A stretch of DNA of 64,000 nucleotides from Sthenelais limicola (GCA_942159475.1 OW804097.1:38204298-38268297); one strand, 5' to 3'; counted from the first letter of the stretch, positions 47,958 to 60,307 are shown. Program-made: numbers and translations. Notes: generated by a model from the letters alone, not told the origin.

Positions 47958-48164
47958 CAGTCTAAGTCCAAACCCTCAGATCAGATAAGAATGGTATGTG
48001 AGCCTACCTCACTAATCGGTTTCCTGGCCTAGGACTCGGCGTTTTAATTGGAATTTGATGACATTTTGCAGTCTTAATGGAATTATAATCATGACTCTTT
48101 GCGGCTCGAGGTGAGAGGCTTTCCCTTCGTTTGAAGGGATTCTGTCAAGTTTGGGCCTAGACTG
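47958..48164 (-). mobile_element. MITE-B, complete
   Basis: CTAA on both sides. Confidence 0.92.
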
Positions 48165-48604
48165 CTAAGGCAGACCAAGGAGCCGGGTGTTTGAAGCAAG
48201 ACATGATTTCTACCTGTATGGCGGGGGGGGGGGGGGAGGCGGGGGGAGGGGGAGCGGGGTCACTGCTCACCTGTCTCAGCTTGATCTCAGTTCACCCTGT
48301 GGTTTGATTGTCACAAGGAAAATCGTCCAACTCGCATACACATGTTTATCTACATCAAATGCATTCATATAGAGGGAGAATAACATGGGAATAAAACTTC
48401 CTCTAAATTGTATCTAAAAGCATATAAAGAAACATTAGAAAATGATTATCCCATAATGATTGCCATCAAATGCTGAATCAAGTTCTCTTGAAAAGATGAT
48501 AGGAAAATTGCTTTGAGATTAGATAGCTGATAAAGCGGGTGAATAGATAGGAAGGTATCCAAGAGGGTGGTGCTTAATGTAAGGCAAGCTGATTAGATTA
48601 GACT

Positions 48605-48821
48605 GGGTCAGATCTTCAGAAAATGTACAATCGGCCGCCCTACACATTCAGTAGAACCTGCTAAATTACACTGAAAAATGGTCAACACTAGATATATCTG
48701 AGAATATTTTGTATTGCCTTGATTCAAACAATCTGTTTGGTTTTGTTGAATTTTGTCTTAAGTTAGGGTAACTTGAGAAGATTGGTGAAGGCGAATTGTA
48801 CATTTTCTGGCAATTTCGCAC
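48605..48821 (+). mobile_element. MITE-A, hybrid ends
   Basis: Right end caatttcgcac. Confidence 0.87.
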
Positions 48822-48825
48822 ATAT

Positions 48826-49060
48826 GGGTCAGATTTTCAGAAAATGTACAATTGGCAGCTCTACATATTTGGAAAATTCTGCTGAATTAGGCTGAAAAAG
48901 GAAGAATACCGGGTATATCTGAGTATACTTGGTATGATATTGATTTAAAGTATCAGTTCTGTTATGTTAAACTGCATTTTGAAGCTCATTTTTGTCTTAA
49001 ATGATGGCTATTTGAAAGGATTGGTGAAAACGAATTGTACATTTTCTGAAAATCTGACCC
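48826..49060 (+). mobile_element. MITE-A, complete
   Basis: ATAT on both sides; only ATAT separates it from the preceding copy. Confidence 0.92.
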
Positions 49061-49263
49061 ATATACCTCCCACGAGCACAGGAACCAGGTTGAAGAGTTC
49101 ATATGAGCAAGTGATATGGAGCTGTCATGTTGTGATTTATGGCTTTGATATTCTAGTTTCTCCTTCTTGCCAACACAATTAACCCCTCTCTATCCAGCAG
49201 CAACCCAATCCCGCCAAATGTAAATACGTTGGGGGATCAAGAAGTCACTGGGAAATTCCTAGG

Positions 49264-49480
49264 CAGTCTAGTCCCACAGATGGGAGTGTCCCTTTAAATG
49301 GAGGGAAAGTCTCTCGCCTCAAACTGCAAAGACTTTTAAGTGCGATTATAATTCCATTCCTAAATGTCATTGTAATTCCATTGGAACGACTAGTCATAGG
49401 TGAGGAAACTGATTAGCGAGGTAGGCGTCCAATCACTGACATACCATTCTTATTTGATCTGAGGGTTTGGACCTAGAGTG
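49264..49480 (+). mobile_element. MITE-B, complete
   Basis: TAGG on both sides. Confidence 0.92.
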
Positions 49481-49887
49481 TAGGACGGTTAAGAACACAA
49501 CCAGAAAAGCCCCTCGTCAGAAAAAGCTGATTAAATAAAGCTCAGATATATCACTTTAATAGTGAATAACATACGGTAAACATCGATTCAAATGCAATGA
49601 ATCCCGATGAATTTGAAGAATGTAAAACAATGTACTGCAGGCCGGTCTGGTATTTCCTTGTTCACGAAATGCGACGACACATGATCCACTAGTAATAATC
49701 CAGCAATATTTCTTTTTTAAAAAGACTTGAACGGGATCCTTTGAGTCAGATGTCCGTCTTGCAATCAAACGCTGAAGGTCACACAAATTATTCGAAGCCT
49801 TCGAAAAGTTATGATACTAATGTTTTAGAATGTTCAAGATTCTCGGACAGACAAATGGAAAGTCACGTTAAATTCTGCAGGTTAATA

Positions 49888-50093
49888 CAGTCTAGGCCCA
49901 AAGTTGAGAGAGTCCCTTCAAACGGAGGGAAAGCCTCTCGCCTCAAACCGCAAAGTGCCATTATAATTCCATTAAGACCGCAAAATGACATTATATTCCT
50001 ATTAAAACGCCGATAGTCTTAGGCAATAAAAACCATTAGCGCAGTAGGCGTTCAATCACTGACAATCTGATCTGCTGGTTTGGACCTAGAGTG
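49888..50093 (+). mobile_element. MITE-B, complete
   Basis: Flanks AATA/CATA. Confidence 0.9.
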
Positions 50094-50146
50094 CATATAT
50101 GGAGTGGGTCCATTACCTGGTCACATCAGGTAAGCCAGCTGTATAT

Positions 50147-50291
50147 GGGTGATTTCGCCAGAAAATGAACAATTCACTTTCAAAGTTCAAAATACAATTC
50201 AACCTAGTATTGACCAAATTGCAGCCTAAATTAGCAGAATTTACTAAATGTATACAACTGCCAATTGTACATTTTCTGAAAAATCTGACCC
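50147..50291 (-). mobile_element. MITE-A, internally deleted
   Basis: 145 bp; ATAT on both sides. Confidence 0.9.
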
Positions 50292-50556
50292 ATATTTGTA
50301 TTTACTTGTTCAGGTTCAGGCGTATCGGTCAGTCGGTAATATTTCTGTATATATTTGGAGGGCATGGGCGGTCACTGGTAATGTGTAGGCAAATTATTGC
50401 TTATCAGCATGACGGAAATGGGAATAAATTATAGGCATAGCGCTTCCTCACACATCCTAACGTCATGCTCATACGACTGCACGAACAGTGCCCGGTGAAA
50501 AAATTGATATCTTAATATCTTTGAGAGAGAACCGATTATAATATATATTTCACTTC

Positions 50557-50640
50557 AGTTTAGGCTCAGAATTGAGAGTCCTTCTAAACTGACGGAAAGT
50601 ATCTGGCTCCAAACCGCAAAATGTTATTAGAATCCCATGA
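50557..50640 (+). mobile_element. MITE-B, decayed fragment
   Basis: cagtttaggctcagaattgagag... recognisable but diverged. Confidence 0.65.
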
Positions 50641-50667
50641 TTCGGAGGCCTACTCAATTTCTTACAA

Positions 50668-50738
50668 TTATATTACATTACATTATTACAATTATATTAC
50701 ATTATTACAATTATATTACATTATTACAATTATATTAC
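50668..50738. repeat. ~19-bp tandem repeat
   Basis: Unit attacaattatattacatt repeated about four times. Confidence 0.85.
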
Positions 50739-50753
50739 GTGGCTATTCTCAAT

Positions 50754-51054
50754 AGTGCATTTGCATGTGCCGTTGCGCATGTCTGTGCATCATGGGATGG
50801 ATTCTGATGAGATCTCATACATTTTGCAACGTTTTTTTTTATCCAAATTACAAGAATGTTTTCACCAATATCAGAGTTTGTATCAAAGAGCTATGAAAAC
50901 CAAATGCATGATGGGAAAGATAGAGACGTGTCATGGAAACATGCAATGGACATTGATATTCGAGCATTGATAAATACTCCATGCTAAACATGACATGTTT
51001 TCTATAGATTTTACACTCTAACATTAGTCCCATAATTCCATGCGAATTTGGATT
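50754..51054 (-). mobile_element. MITE-C, near-complete
   Basis: Reverse copy from atttgcatgtgccgttgcgc to ccatgcgaatttgga. Confidence 0.8.
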
Positions 51055-51350
51055 TAAAAGAAGGCGAGGAAGGAGAGAGAGAAGGCGAGGAAGAGGAAGG
51101 AAGGAAGGAAGGTTCAGACCTCCTGCTGTCTTCTCTCCCATATCCGACAAGGATGGCTATTGTCACGACCCCACCCGGCGCTTTGTAACACTAACTTCCC
51201 GGACCATGCCCCATTTTCCACTGACCCTGAAGCGGCCCCTAAACAAGTACCATAGTGATTACTGAGATTAATGAGGTTCCTTGCGACCACGAGTACCCTC
51301 TGTTCCGCTGGCCATCTGTTTTGGGCAGCCAAGCCAGAGCGATATGTAAA

Positions 51351-51585
51351 TAGTCAGATTTTTAGAAAATGCACAATCTACAGTTCTGCACATCTCTCAA
51401 ATTCTGCTAAATTAGTGTGACAAATGATAAATACTGAGTATATCTGAGTGTATTCTGTTTTGTATTCATTCAATAAACCTATCTGATTATGTTGAACTGT
51501 ATTTTGAACTTGATTTTTGTCTTAAATTTGGGTTATTAGAGACGGTTTGTGAAGATCAATTTTACATTTTCTAAAAATCTGGCCC
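51351..51585 (+). mobile_element. MITE-A, diverged
   Basis: Same tcaaattctgctaaattagtgtg variant as at 17859 and 26826. Confidence 0.85.
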
Positions 51586-51635
51586 TCATAGAGGGGGTTC
51601 TGCCTCTAGAGTAAGCATGCTCTTAGAACACATGT

Positions 51636-51864
51636 GGGTCAGATTTTCAGAAAATGTACAATTGGCAGCTCTACTTATTTCAGAAATTCTGCTAAATTAG
51701 ATTGAAAAAAAAGATGAATAGCGGGTATAACTGAGTATATTCGGTTGGTATCGCATTGATTTAAAGTTTCAGTTGCTGCATACTGAGGCTGATTTTTGTC
51801 TTAATTGTGGGTTATTTGAGAGGATTGGTGAAGGTCAATTGTACATTTTCTGAAAATCTGACCC
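51636..51864 (+). mobile_element. MITE-A, complete
   Basis: ATGT on both sides. Confidence 0.92.
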
Positions 51865-51936
51865 ATGTGGAAAGGCCTGGACAGTGACACATTCCTGGCA
51901 ATTTCCAGGCGGTGGATATCGATGAAAGGGTCCAAT

Positions 51937-52207
51937 AAGTCTAGGCCCAAAGCTGAGAGAGTCCCTTCAAACGGAGGGAAAGCCTCTCGCCTCAAACCGC
52001 TAAATGCCATTATAATTCCATTGAGACCGCAAAATGTCCCGTTATAGAAAGCCTAGTCCTAGAAAACTGATTAGCGTAATAGGCGTCAAATCACTCACAT
52101 ACCATTCTTATCTGATCTGTTTCGTAACAATCATATTATAACTAATGACTTGGCCTTTAAATGAATAAAAAAAATCCAAGAAAATCCGAGGGTTTGGACC
52201 CGGACTG
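51937..52207 (+). mobile_element. MITE-B with ~70-bp insertion
   Basis: An AT-rich block at about 52120-52191 separates tatctgatctg from agggtttggaccc. Confidence 0.87.
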
Positions 52208-52699
52208 AACAAGGCTTCGTTCTAGAGCAATATAATATGTCTATGCATGAGGTTTGATATCGGTTTGATATCGAGAAATCGGGGACTAATGCCAACTCAG
52301 CATTCCTTCATTAAGAGTAGACTAAAAGGGCAAAGGGAGCCACATAGTTGTCAGCGTCTAGAAACTGCCCACGACGAAGATTGACGAAAAGGGCAGACTC
52401 TTATTTGATATAGTAATAATATAGGGAGAGCTCCGGGGTACAGCCAAGTACATACATTTCATTTCAATGCTTTGGCACAGCCTTGCTCGTGCTTGATTGG
52501 CCTACACTACATGTATAAGGAAGGATCTCCAGAGCAACAAGATATACTGGTGAGTTGTATCAGATTTCCCGGAGCCATTTCTCCTTTGATACATTGAATG
52601 AGCTCTTGATTCCCCGTTACATCTTCTGCCTTAGCTTTAATTAAGTAAATATACTGTAAGAGCTTATGGTAGACAAACATAGGACCCAGCTAAGAACAT

Positions 52700-52925
52700 G
52701 GGTCATCTTCAGAAAATGTACAATCGGCCACCCTTACACATTCAGTAGAACCTGGTAAATTAGTAAATGAGACTGACAAATAGTAAATACTACATATATA
52801 TATCTGAGTATATTGGTATTGCCTTGATTTTGTTGAACTGAATTTTTAGTCTCATTTTTTCCTAAATTAGGGTAATTTGAGAAGATTGGTGAAGGTGAAT
52901 TGTACATTTTCTGGCAATTTCACCA
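52700..52925 (+). mobile_element. MITE-A, hybrid ends
   Basis: ACAT on both sides if the last base of the right end mutated C to A. Confidence 0.87.
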
Positions 52926-53051
52926 ACATGCCTTTGGAACATACAGAATATACATGTGCCAACTTATATTTCATAATAATAAAACGGAGAGAAATAATAC
53001 TTTCAGAGGGGAAATCTAAGACCAGACTTAAGAACCCCCCCCCCCTGTGTT

Positions 53052-53184
53052 TTCTGTATTGTAGTCATGCAATAAATCTGTCTAGTTATGTTGAACTGTA
53101 TTTTGAACCTGATTTTTGTCTTAAATTTGTGTCATTTGAGGGGATTGGTGAAAGCCAATTGTTCATTTTCTGAAAACTTGCCCC
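53052..53184 (+). mobile_element. MITE-A, right half
   Basis: Left half missing after a C run. Confidence 0.8.
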
Positions 53185-53187
53185 TCT

Positions 53188-53421
53188 TAGTACGTGAATA
53201 TGACGCTACTTGTTCACCTTGCCTGTGAGTGAATCGTACCTGTTGTTTTGATTGGAAATGGACGGTAATTAGAGAATTCATAATATGCGTGCAGAGGGGG
53301 CTACCACTGACAGGTAAAAAACAACCCAGAAGAGTTCAGAGAAAGGGGGCTCTTGACACGGGGTGGGAGAGGGGTGCAGAATAGTGAGTAAAATAGGGAG
53401 GGAGGGAGAGAGAGGGGGTGG

Positions 53422-53514
<93 letters not shown>

Positions 53515-53986
53515 GTAATAGAAGGGGGAAATAGATGAGGTTCAGAAGGCAGTTTTAGACCCCTAAGTTTTAGGGGTCATTAACACTTTTAGCCTTAGTC
53601 TTAGCCTTGTGGTTAAGCTTATCGCTGGATGTGGAATGGAGGAATGTGGCCGTCTGGACCTGACTGAGACCAGCATGTAGGCTACACAGGGACAGAGCGG
53701 GCAACAACAAGCGACAGTCTAAAGGCTACACAGACAGGGCCTGGCGAGAGCCTGCCAGGGAAAAGGCAGCGAGGGGCACTGAGAGGTGAGAGGTGCTATA
53801 GCAGGGACAGGTCAGCCGCTGATAACAATATCACAACCATAAATCATCTCTGCCACCTCATGGCCATTGTTCGACGCGTCACAAATGACTAGCTTGGCGT
53901 CCCATGGCTGCGTTCCCCGCACCAGCAACTCAAGGCCCAGTAGCTGGAGGGACCAACTAGCCACTAAACCACAACATTCATCTCTA
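53188..53986. other. Spacer with (GA)n; no gene recognised
   Basis: Includes gtgggaggg-type purine-rich runs before the (GA)n tract and a GC-richer stretch at 53620-53960 without a convincing exon. Confidence 0.4.
53422..53512. repeat. (GA)n microsatellite
   Basis: About 45 GA units following a G-rich GGGAGGGAGA stretch. Confidence 0.95.
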
Positions 53987-54221
53987 CGGTCAGATTTTCA
54001 GAAAATGTACAATTCAACTTCGCCAATCTTCTCAAATAACCCAAATTTCAGACGAAAATAAAGTTCAAAATACAGTTCAACCTAACCAAACAGATTGCTA
54101 GAATCAATGCAATGCCGAATATACTCGAGTTGACCTAGTATTGGCCAAATTGTAGCCTAATTTTGAAGAATTTACTGAATGTGTACAGCTGCCAATTGTA
54201 CATTTTCTGAAAATCTGTCCC
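53987..54221 (-). mobile_element. MITE-A, complete
   Basis: Ends cggtcagatt and aatctgtccc. Confidence 0.88.
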
Positions 54222-54519
54222 TTCTGATTTATGAAGACGGCCAGGTATTTTGATTGACAAACGCAGCCATATCTTGGGAGTATGAACTACTGTGAAAGCC
54301 ACACTGTGACACGCCATTTTGGGCAGAAATGTCAGCTCATTTCTGGGCAAAAACCAACTTGTCATGAATCTGCATTGGACAGGCGGCGTGAATAGCAAAT
54401 GTGGATTTATACAATGAAGAAAAACGCCCAAATCCCAAACGATGACAGATTTATTTACAAAAAGACAATCAGGACACGTCATTCAGGAGGAGGGGGGGGG
54501 GGGACAATATAGAGGCCAC

Positions 54520-54874
54520 AATAGGGGATTTGCATAGCCGCAATTTTGAATCTTGATTCACAGGGAATTATGGGACTAATGGTACAGTATACAAATCTAT
54601 AGAAAACATACCATGTATGTTAAGCATGGACTATTTATTGATGCTCTAATATCAATATCCATGTGTTATACATGTTTCCATAAGACAAGTCCTCATCTTT
54701 CCCATCATGCATTTGGTTTTCATAGATCATTTACACAAGCTATGATATTAGTGAAACCATTGTTGCAATTTTCGATAAAAAAATTGCTAAATATTTGTAT
54801 GTCAGATTTCAAAAGAATCCATCCCAGGATGCACTGTAATAGACATGCGCAGTGGCATATGCAAGTCCCCTATT
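54520..54874 (+). mobile_element. MITE-C, complete (family type copy)
   Basis: ~355 bp; AATAGGGGATTTGCAT at the left and atgcaagtcccctatt at the right form the inverted ends. The interior carries ggaattatgggactaatggt and cccatcatgcatttggtttt. No coding capacity. Confidence 0.87.
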
Positions 54875-54994
54875 GATCCTGACACAAGTCCAATAGTTGT
54901 CATGGAGAGCAAGCACTAGTCGACATGCATTAACAATACCAACGAGAGTAAATTCAGACAATACCAAAGCGTGTTCTCTGTTGCCATGGCAAAT

Positions 54995-55229
54995 GGGTCA
55001 GATTTTCGGAAAATGTACAATTGGCAGGTCTACAAATTTAGAAAACTCTGCTAAATTAGGCTGAAAAATGATGAATACCGGGTATATCTGAGTATATTTG
55101 GTATCGTATTGATTTAAAGTATTGGTTCTGTTATGTTAAACTGCATTTTGAAGCTCATTTCTGTCTTATAAGTGGGTTATTTGAGAGGATTGGTGAAGGC
55201 GAATTGTACATTTTCTGAAAATCTGACCC
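54995..55229 (+). mobile_element. MITE-A, complete
   Basis: Flanks AAAT/AATT. Confidence 0.9.
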
Positions 55230-55463
55230 AATTAGGTGTTGTTGACCATGAGACTGACCCTTGTGTTGCCCAGGAGGAGGTCTGGACTTCCCTTTCCAGT
55301 TGACCTCCACGTGGCGGGGGCAATAATGAGAGTCCAAGGGGGGCTTGGACAATCTACGGGCAATGTGCAATTGCTGGAAAGGGGTGACCCTCGGGAGGGA
55401 AAACTGATCCCACTTCCACGGGGTTAAAATGCCCCTCGTAAAAGCACTCCCCAAGGTCCCATA

Positions 55464-55657
55464 CAGTCTAGGCCCAAAGATGTGAGAGCCCCTTCAACTG
55501 AAGGGAAAACCTCTCGCCTTAAGACGGCACAATCATGACAATGTTATTAAATTCTCATTAGAACGCCTAGTCCTAGGCTAGGAAACCGATTAGCGAAGTA
55601 GGCGTCCAATCACTAACATACCCTTCTAATCTGATCTGAGGGTTTGGCCCCAGACTG
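55464..55657 (+). mobile_element. MITE-B, complete
   Basis: CCATA on both sides, a 5-bp match. Confidence 0.9.
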
Positions 55658-56201
55658 CCATAGGTTAAAATTGACTATTCTCGTCGCAACAGAATCTTCT
55701 GTGAATAATTAGTAGAATCTACTAACCTCACTACGTTCGGTGACGTAGATTCGTGATTATTGTATACTATGATCAACTTCTAACGTAATATGAAAACGAT
55801 GGAGGGAAGTGTGATGTGCCTGTGCAATATGGCCGGTTTCCATGCGTTGCGATCACCTAGCGTTAATTAGTCGCACAGGGCTTGCGTGGCGAACCGTTAA
55901 ATTCGTGTTAAAGCGTGCAGTTACGACAATAATATGGTCGCTTTGTGCTGGTAACAAGGGGCATTTAGATGGCTGCACTGCACACCCGACAGCAATCCAG
56001 CAAAGGAAATAATCTTTCTTTGTTACTTTTACTTCGGCGTTAGGTGTTAGTAACACAATATTATTAAACTGTAATATTTCAGGGGTCGGGTGGGGGTAAG
56101 ACTAAGGGGGATATGGCGGGGGGGGGGGGGGGGCTTTTAAAATAGACGTTGACGGTGACAGAGCACTTCTCGTCGGTTTATAACAAAGCCATGCTTCTCA
56201 T
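55658..56201. other. CpG-containing spacer, no exon recognised
   Basis: Several CpGs near 55835-55900 and a G tract near 56117. I looked for the missing AMBRA1 5' exon here and saw none. Confidence 0.4.
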
Positions 56202-56436
56202 GGGTCAGATTTTCAGAAAATGTACAATTCAACTTCGCCAATCCTCTCAAATAACCCAAATTTCAGACGAAAATAAAGTTCAAAAGACAGTTGAACCTAA
56301 CCAAACAGATTGCTAGAATCAATGCAATGCTAAATATACTCGAATTTACCTAGTATTGACCAAATTGCAGCCTAATTTAGCAGAATTTACTAAATGTATT
56401 CGGTTGCCAATTGTACATTTTCTGAAAATCTGACCC
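56202..56436 (-). mobile_element. MITE-A, complete
   Basis: Both ends close to consensus. Confidence 0.9.
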
Positions 56437-56712
56437 TTTAACCCGTCACTGAACTTTCCCAACGACCTTACACTCTCGCTTCAAAAGCCTCGCATACTAA
56501 TAGGGAATTAATCTTACTTTGGGCCCAAGAGCCAAGGCCGGCGTTCCTTAAAATCACAAATTGGAGGAGTTGGGAGATGAGATTAATGACTCGCTGCAAA
56601 ACCTGGGATACATCCTTCTTTAGCGCACCTCATTTACAAGGGCAAAAGGTTAAACTTTCAGTTAAGCGGACGTAAACACTGCGCGGTACTGTCGACCGTG
56701 TTCCCTAGTCAA

Positions 56713-56933
56713 TAGAGAGTTTCCGCAGGCAAACGTATCTCAATTACGTAACCGTATCCGCATCTTTTTGTTTTGAACTACGTTGCATTTGTATACATGT
56801 ATAGAAAATAAATTGTGAGATGAAACATTTTGCTTGATATGTTAAGTTATGTTTTTCCAGCCATGCTGGACCTCTTTCTTCCTTTTAACGTACGGATACG
56901 TTTACGTATAGTTAGACTTGCTGAATCTCCCTA
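56713..56933 (+). mobile_element. MITE-D, complete
   Basis: Ends tagagagtttccgcagg and ttgctgaatctcccta. Confidence 0.85.
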
Positions 56934-57124
56934 ATACTCTATCCATGAATAATTGCGTATGTTGATAGCTAACGCCCAGGAGAGGGTGTCCTTACTATAC
57001 AGTGGTGTGGTGATACACTGCCGTACGGTCGAGTTGGCAGGATCCTGGACCAGGGAAACATTTCCATGCACTACTCAAGCTTGCACCTCTGCCACCTCCC
57101 TCCTGTCTTATATTATAGATATAT

Positions 57125-57356
57125 GGGTCAGGTCGTCAGAAAATGTACACTCGGCAACTCTACACATTTAGTAAACTCCGCTAAATTAGGTTAGAAAATT
57201 GAGAAATATTAGGTATATCTGAGTATATTTGGTATTCTCTTGATTCAAAATATCCGTTATGTTGTATTGTACAGCTGTATTTTGAATCTCATTTTCATCT
57301 TAAATTTGGGTTATTTGGGAGGATTGGCGAAGGTCAATTGTATGATGACTACACCC
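57125..57356 (+). mobile_element. MITE-A, complete
   Basis: ATAT on both sides; right end scrambled to gatgactacaccc. Confidence 0.87.
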
Positions 57357-57556
57357 ATATGCTGCTATGACGAGGAGCTACCCAACACCAAACTGTGGTA
57401 CTATCCAGCCATCAGCGGGGATATTATGCTAGGATATAATGGCAAATCGTTAATAGTGGTAAGGAGTATCCTGAAAACCGGTAGCGAATTATTTTCCCAG
57501 AGCAAGTAAGCCCATCCACAAACACCCATTTTCCACCCTACATCGATGGCTTCTAA

Positions 57557-57764
57557 CAGTCTAGGCCCAAAGTTGAGAGTCTCTTCAAACGGAGGGAAAG
57601 CCTCACGCCTCAAACCACAAAGTGCCATTATAATTCCATACTGCAAAATATCATTATATTTTCATTAGAACGCCGAGTCCTAGACCAGGAAATCGATTAG
57701 TGAAGTAGGCGTCTAATCACTGATATACCATTCTTATCTGATCTGAGGGTTTGGGCCTAGAGTT
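57557..57764 (+). mobile_element. MITE-B, complete
   Basis: Right end worn to ctagagtt. Confidence 0.88.
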
Positions 57765-57822
57765 CACCAAGGACTTCAAGATGTTCAGATAGCTGCGTGG
57801 CACCCCCTCACACCGGGTATTT

Positions 57823-58053
57823 GTGTCAGATTTTCAGTAAAAGTACAATTGGCAGATCTACATACTTAGTAAATTCTGCTAAATTAAGACTAAAAAATGG
57901 TCAAAACCTATATCTGAGTATAGTTGGTATTGCCTTGAACCAAGCACTGTTTGGTTATGCTGAACAGTATTTTGAACATCATTATTGTCTAAAATTTGCG
58001 TTATTTGAGAGTATTGCTGAAGACATATTGTACACTTTCTGGCGATTTCACCC
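57823..58053 (+). mobile_element. MITE-A, hybrid ends
   Basis: ATTT on both sides. Confidence 0.9.
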
Positions 58054-58317
58054 ATTTGTGTTGACAACAATGAATGAATATTATTGCCAAACGGCAGCAG
58101 GGGTCGACGACCGCACTGCACTCCCTCCTTTCTTTGTCATCGGACGCCATTCAGTCGCCTGAACTTCGCGCGATATTAACCGACTCCGGATGCAATTGCA
58201 GTCCATGATCGCCTAACGCGACGAGTATAATCTGTTAGTTATATTAGACATAAGCTCCAAGGGCTTCTCCCCGATGTCAACACGTCGAGTCAGAATGAGC
58301 AGGTCATTGCCCTTCAT

Positions 58318-58546
58318 GGGTCAGATTTTCATAAAATGCGCAATCGGCAGCTCTACACATTTAGTAAATTCGGCTAAATCAAACTGGAATTTGGACAAAG
58401 CTAGGTATATTTGATATAGTGTTGCTTCAAACAGTCTATTTGGTTATGTTGAACTGAATTTTGAACCTGATTTATGTCTTAATTATATATAGGTTATTAG
58501 AGAGGATTGGTGAAGACAGATTTTCCATTTTCTGGTGATTTCGCCC
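58318..58546 (+). mobile_element. MITE-A, hybrid ends
   Basis: Right end ggtgatttcgccc. Confidence 0.87.
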
Positions 58547-58661
58547 TCGAATGTAGCGTGAGAGAGAACTTTCCACGAACAAGGCTCAGGATTATACAGC
58601 CATTTAATGAACAACAACATTGTAAGAAATGGGTACTTTCTAAATTCATGAGACTACATTA

Positions 58662-58886
58662 CAGTCTAGGCCCAAAGTTCAGAGAGTCCCTTCAAACGAA
58701 GGGAAAGAAGCCTCTCACCCCAAAACCGCAACACCCCAAAACCGCAAAGTGTCATTATGATTCCATTAATTAAGACCGCAAAATGTCATTATATTCCCAT
58801 TGGAACGTCTAGTACTAGGACAGGAAACTTATTAGCGCAGTAGGCGTCCAATCAATGAGATACCATTCTCATCTGTTCTGAGACTG
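58662..58886 (+). mobile_element. MITE-B, near-complete
   Basis: Internal duplication of ccccaaaaccgcaa; right end shortened to tgagactg. Confidence 0.85.
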
Positions 58887-59025
58887 AACAGCACTTACAA
58901 GATGGTAACTAAGGAATGGATACGTCCAACATTCATAGGCTACATCAATTATTGTTGTGTTTCACAGCACCTGGCCTCAACATTTCTGAATTATTTATGC
59001 AAGGGCCCAAAAGAGAAGGTGTGTT

Positions 59026-59334
59026 TCCGATTTACTTCCCCCCCCCCCCCCCCCCCCACCAACCTAGAAAAACCTTACCCTACCTAAACAATTTTTTTTT
59101 ACCATACCTGATTTTTTTTTACCATATCTTACTTTTTTGGATTTTTTGACAAAAAAGCTTATAGAAAAACTGGTTTTACTAACCAGGAACTGTCAAAAAG
59201 CACATTTCCCATGTTTAAAACAACTATTGTTATGAAATAGACATTTCTTTCAATTCCTGGAAGGTGGTTTCAAAAAAAAATACCACCACCCCTACCTAGT
59301 TTTCAGCCAGATAAATCGGAAACACACCTATTTT
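59026..59334 (+). mobile_element. MITE-E copy 2
   Basis: Ends gtgtgtttccgatttac and gataaatcggaaacacacct with a C tract near the left end. The interior, aaccaggaactgtcaaaaagc, matches copy 1 reversed. Confidence 0.82.
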
Positions 59335-59559
59335 TGGGGGGAGGGGGGGGGGGGGGGGCCCTAGACAATTAATTCACAGTTTTTCAGACACGGCAGATAT
59401 TCTTCCACAATAATAACATAACACTCCTCCCGCGTGGATTCTACCCGGAACTAATGAAATAGCCCGGCAGGAGTTGAGAGTTCCTGACTCGCTCTTGTGG
59501 AGGCGAGCCAACGAGACTACATAACATTGTTTTATGCTCATTGGTGCAATAAACCTAAT

Positions 59560-59794
59560 GGGTCAAGTCGCCAGAAAATGTACAATTCGTCTTCACCAAT
59601 CCTCTCTAATAACCTAAATTTAAGACATAAATCAGGTTCAAAATACAATTCAACATAACCAAACAGATTGTATGAATCCAGGCAATGTCAAATATCCTCA
59701 GATATACCTAATATTAACCATTTTACAGTCTAATTTAGCAGAATTTACTAAACGTGTAGATCTGCCGAATGTACGTTTTCTGAAAATCTGACCC
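59560..59794 (-). mobile_element. MITE-A, complete, hybrid ends
   Basis: TAAT on both sides. Confidence 0.92.
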
Positions 59795-60018
59795 TAATGC
59801 TTCTTCCTCATTATAGCCAATGTGTTTTCTACCAGATGAGAGGAGACCTGTATTCCATGCCTACCCAAAAGGGCAAACTGTTAGAGCGGGGCCATGGTAC
59901 AATGTATGAACATTCTCTTCAGCCAGGGTCATGGCCATAACATGGTATCTAGAAAATAGGAGTCAGCACAGTTGAGGTGAACTCAGGGGAAGAACAGGGC
60001 GCATAAATATAAATATGT

Positions 60019-60260
60019 GAGTGAAATTGCCAGAAAATGTACAATTGGCAGCTCTATACACTTAGGAAATTCTGCTAAATTAGGCTGAAAAGGGTATACA
60101 CACTGGGTATATCTGAGTATATTTGGTATTGTATATTGATTTAGAATAATTATCAGTTCTGCCATGTGGGACTGTATTTTGAAGCTCATTTTTGTCTTAA
60201 ATGTGGGTTATTTGAGAGGATTGGTGAGGGTGAATTGTACATTTTCTGACAATCTGTCCC
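60019..60260 (+). mobile_element. MITE-A, hybrid ends
   Basis: Left GAGTGAAATTGCC, right ...CAATCTGTCCC. Confidence 0.88.
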
Positions 60261-60307
60261 AAATATATCTCTCAGGTCGCAGTCTTTTAGGGTGACAAAG
60301 GTTGACA

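Noticed and set aside
50806..50820. CTGATGAGATCTC as a hammerhead core
   Set aside because: Part of MITE-C with no GAAA partner or stems.
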